Source of the DNA: an uncultured Prevotella sp.
GTDB lineage: Bacteria > Bacteroidota > Bacteroidia > Bacteroidales > Bacteroidaceae
Length of the DNA stretch: 14,128 nt
NCBI GenBank assembly: GCA_900318855.1
Contig: ONMG01000021.1
Span: 1 to 14,128 of the forward strand
Direction of reading: 5' to 3'
Shown here piece by piece: positions 13,140 through 14,128 of this stretch. Both the position numbers and the translations under genes were made by a program. Under the pieces are notes generated by a model that worked only from the letters and a program-made list of their open reading frames with translations, was not told the DNA's origin and made no database searches. Position 1 is the first letter of the stretch, and each line of letters starts with the position of its first letter.

Positions 13140-13532
13140 CTAACCTTGCTTCAGCCATTCCTTTGCCTTTGCAACGGCTGCGTCGGCAAAGGTGTTGTAT
13201 GCTGACCATTCATCGGCGTACGTCTCAGGATCTGAGGCGTAGTGACGCTGCAGGGCCAGCTCATCAGAGATGGAGTACCGCGTGCGGACGATGGCGTTGG
13301 CCACGTCGTGCTCGCTCTTCATGTCCTCACACTCGCGGATATATCCGCCATCGGGCTCCTCGCCCTCGTACTGATAGCCGGTGAAGGGCTCCGGCGTGCT
13401 GTCACTGCCTTCCGTTGCCTCCGGCTGGTAGTTCTCGATGACCGTCTCATTCGGGTACAGGATGATACGGCCGTCGTCATACTTCTGAAAAGTGCGCGGT
13501 GACATGTACACCGCCTTGTTTAATGTTCCCAT
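13140..13532 (-). CDS. Phage protein of unknown function (130 residues)
   Basis: I do not recognise this protein. It starts MGTLNKAVYMSPRTFQKYDDGRIILYPNE, suggesting a small beta-rich N-terminal part. A flexible Glu/Pro/Gly-rich centre follows (about residues 37-62, EATEGSDSTPEPFTG and EGEEPDGGY). The C-terminal 60 residues are helical (TRYSISDELALQRHYASDP to AAVAKAKEWLKQG). The acidic product has no signal peptide or membrane helix. The start codon lies 2 bp after the upstream stop (TAG, TT, ATG), so it is co-transcribed with the split gene before it, and a terminator follows. A role in tail or head assembly is possible from its place, for example as an assembly chaperone, but the sequence gives no direct proof. 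Confidence 0.65.
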   Translation of the reverse strand: MGTLNKAVYMSPRTFQKYDDGRIILYPNETVIENYQPEATEGSDSTPEPFTGYQYEGEEPDGGYIRECEDMKSEHDVANAIVRTRYSISDELALQRHYASDPETYADEWSAYNTFADAAVAKAKEWLKQG

Positions 13533-13534
13533 AA

Positions 13535-13834
13535 CTATGTGAATTTAAAAAATGTCTGTCCGTTCTTTCCCTTGAACTGCTGTATCACTGTAGGTGCAGG
13601 AAGATCCTCTTTCGAGAAGTCATTCTCTGCCTGGTCTATGAGAATCTTGCTGCCTGTGTAGCTGTAGTACTCTGCGTCGAGCATGGAGAGCTGACCGTTC
13701 TTGTCTCGGTCCTTCTCGAACTTGTACGTCTCTGTCTCCGTGCCGTCGGCCATCACCTTGGTGACGGTCTCGATGATCTTCTTGAATTTGATGGCCAGCA
13801 CCTTTCCGGGCACCTCCTTCTCTATCTCCTTCAT
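13535..13834 (-). CDS. 3' part of a phage gene split at a poly-G run (unknown function)
   Basis: From the ATG at 13834 the frame gives 99 residues (MKEIEKEVPGKVLAIKFKK to GKNGQTFFKFT). The same frame stays open upstream to the run of ten G on the coding strand (13937-13946) and reads KIWNKKIFLEDFLVTESKI and on, with no ATG before 13834. The real product is therefore probably one protein of about 177 residues joined to the frame starting at 14067 by a +1 or -2 change in the G run. The sequence is mixed alpha/beta, charged, and has no membrane part or known motif. I cannot assign a function. Its stop is 2 bp before the next gene. Confidence 0.6.
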   Translation of the reverse strand: MKEIEKEVPGKVLAIKFKKIIETVTKVMADGTETETYKFEKDRDKNGQLSMLDAEYYSYTGSKILIDQAENDFSKEDLPAPTVIQQFKGKNGQTFFKFT

Positions 13835-14067
13835 CTCGCCGTCGGCATCCTGTACGTTGACCTTGACCTTCGTCTTGTCGATTTTCGATTCTGTAACGAG
13901 AAAATCTTCGAGGAAGATTTTCTTATTCCAAATTTTCCCCCCCCCCGGCTTTCGTCCATGATCGTCTTGCAGATGGAGGAGAACTTGACTTTCTGTCGGG
14001 ATTCCATCCCGTCGAAAGGGGCTTTTACTCTGTGCCCTTTGATGATTTTCCCTAATGATTTTTCCAT
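13831..14067 (-). CDS. 5' part of a phage gene split at a poly-G run (unknown function)
   Basis: The frame starts at ATG 14067 (MEKSLGKIIKGHRVKAPFDG) and looks like normal protein up to IMDESRGGG at the G run (residue 44). After the run it becomes Arg/Ser-rich, reads like out-of-frame sequence and stops at 13831. Adding one G, or removing two, joins the first 44 residues in frame to the following 133 residues. So only 13937-14067 is likely to be true coding sequence in this frame. The start lies 10 bp after the stop of a possible upstream gene. There is no recognisable motif. Confidence 0.55.
   Translation of the reverse strand: MEKSLGKIIKGHRVKAPFDGMESRQKVKFSSICKTIMDESRGGGKFGIRKSSSKIFSLQNRKSTRRRSRSTYRMPTAR
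13937..13946 (-). repeat. Run of ten G (coding strand) at the frame break
   Basis: Ten consecutive C on the plus strand, ten G on the coding strand, sit exactly where the reading frame breaks. Such runs change length easily by slipped-strand replication and are also hard to sequence correctly. Confidence 0.9.
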
Positions 14068-14077
14068 TCCTATAGAT

Positions 14078-14128
14078 TTAAAAAGATGAATACAGTTTGC
14101 GTGTTTGGCGTAACCAAGGCGAGAGGCC
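14078..14128 (-). CDS. Possible 3' end of an upstream phage gene (partial)
   Basis: From the right edge a minus-strand frame of 16 codons (GLSPWLRQTRKLYSSF) runs to a TAA at 14078-14080, 10 bp before the next start codon. The tight spacing fits an operon. The piece is too short to identify, and another frame is also open across it. Confidence 0.3.
   Translation of the reverse strand, partial: GLSPWLRQTRKLYSSF

Noticed and set aside
14100..14116. TTTGGCGTAA near the right edge, also present after the tRNA (3648-3657), as a second attachment site
   Set aside because: Only ten bases are shared, the surrounding phage genes continue past the edge, and the tRNA end itself is not repeated, so it is probably chance.

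Overview
The window is Bacteroidales chromosomal DNA, most likely Prevotella or a close relative. The grounds are several matches to the Bacteroidetes promoter pattern (TTTG, about 20 nt, TAnnTTTG), a GH97-type glycoside hydrolase, a decayed reading frame resembling a T9SS-type C-terminal tail, and a phage integrase and lysis genes of Bacteroidetes type. It splits into a host part (1 to about 3.65 kb) and the left end of an integrated phage (about 3.65 kb to the right edge). The right end of the prophage lies outside the window.

Host part. A leftward promoter at 69-76 points off the left edge. Next is a leftward GH97-like gene (205-1023) that keeps a signal peptide but only the C-terminal half of the enzyme. 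About 1 kb of non-coding DNA follows (1024-2075). It holds a cluster of related palindromes in inverted orientation (1277-1733), which may be a non-autonomous mobile element, and a possible protein-tail remnant. A rightward gene (2076-3431) fuses a YczE-like membrane domain to a cytidylate-kinase-like domain and is cut by an in-frame amber codon at 3153-3155. An initiator tRNA-Met (3571-3643), with a near-consensus promoter and a strong terminator, ends the host part and is the probable integration target.

Phage part. A tyrosine integrase (3766-4929) reads rightward from the tRNA. All other phage genes read leftward toward it. In transcription order from the right edge they are: a possible gene tail, a gene split by a run of ten G, a 130-residue protein of unknown function, a lysis cassette, a 1542-residue tape measure protein, and a 648-residue tail or baseplate protein. 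The lysis cassette holds a small membrane/coiled-coil protein, a two-segment holin, a zinc amidase with an EF-hand-like loop, and a lipoprotein with a C-terminal membrane segment that fits a unimolecular spanin. It has a predicted terminator and promoter on its upstream side and another terminator and promoter on its downstream side, so it looks like a separately transcribed unit inside the tail operon.

Points most worth checking are the spanin candidate, the self-contained lysis cassette, the poly-G frame break, the amber-interrupted membrane-kinase fusion, the T-stem mismatch in the tRNA at the presumed attachment site, and the GH97 remnant with its own signal peptide. I found no defence system, CRISPR array or clearly new multi-gene system. 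Family names come from recognising motifs by eye, not from database searches.
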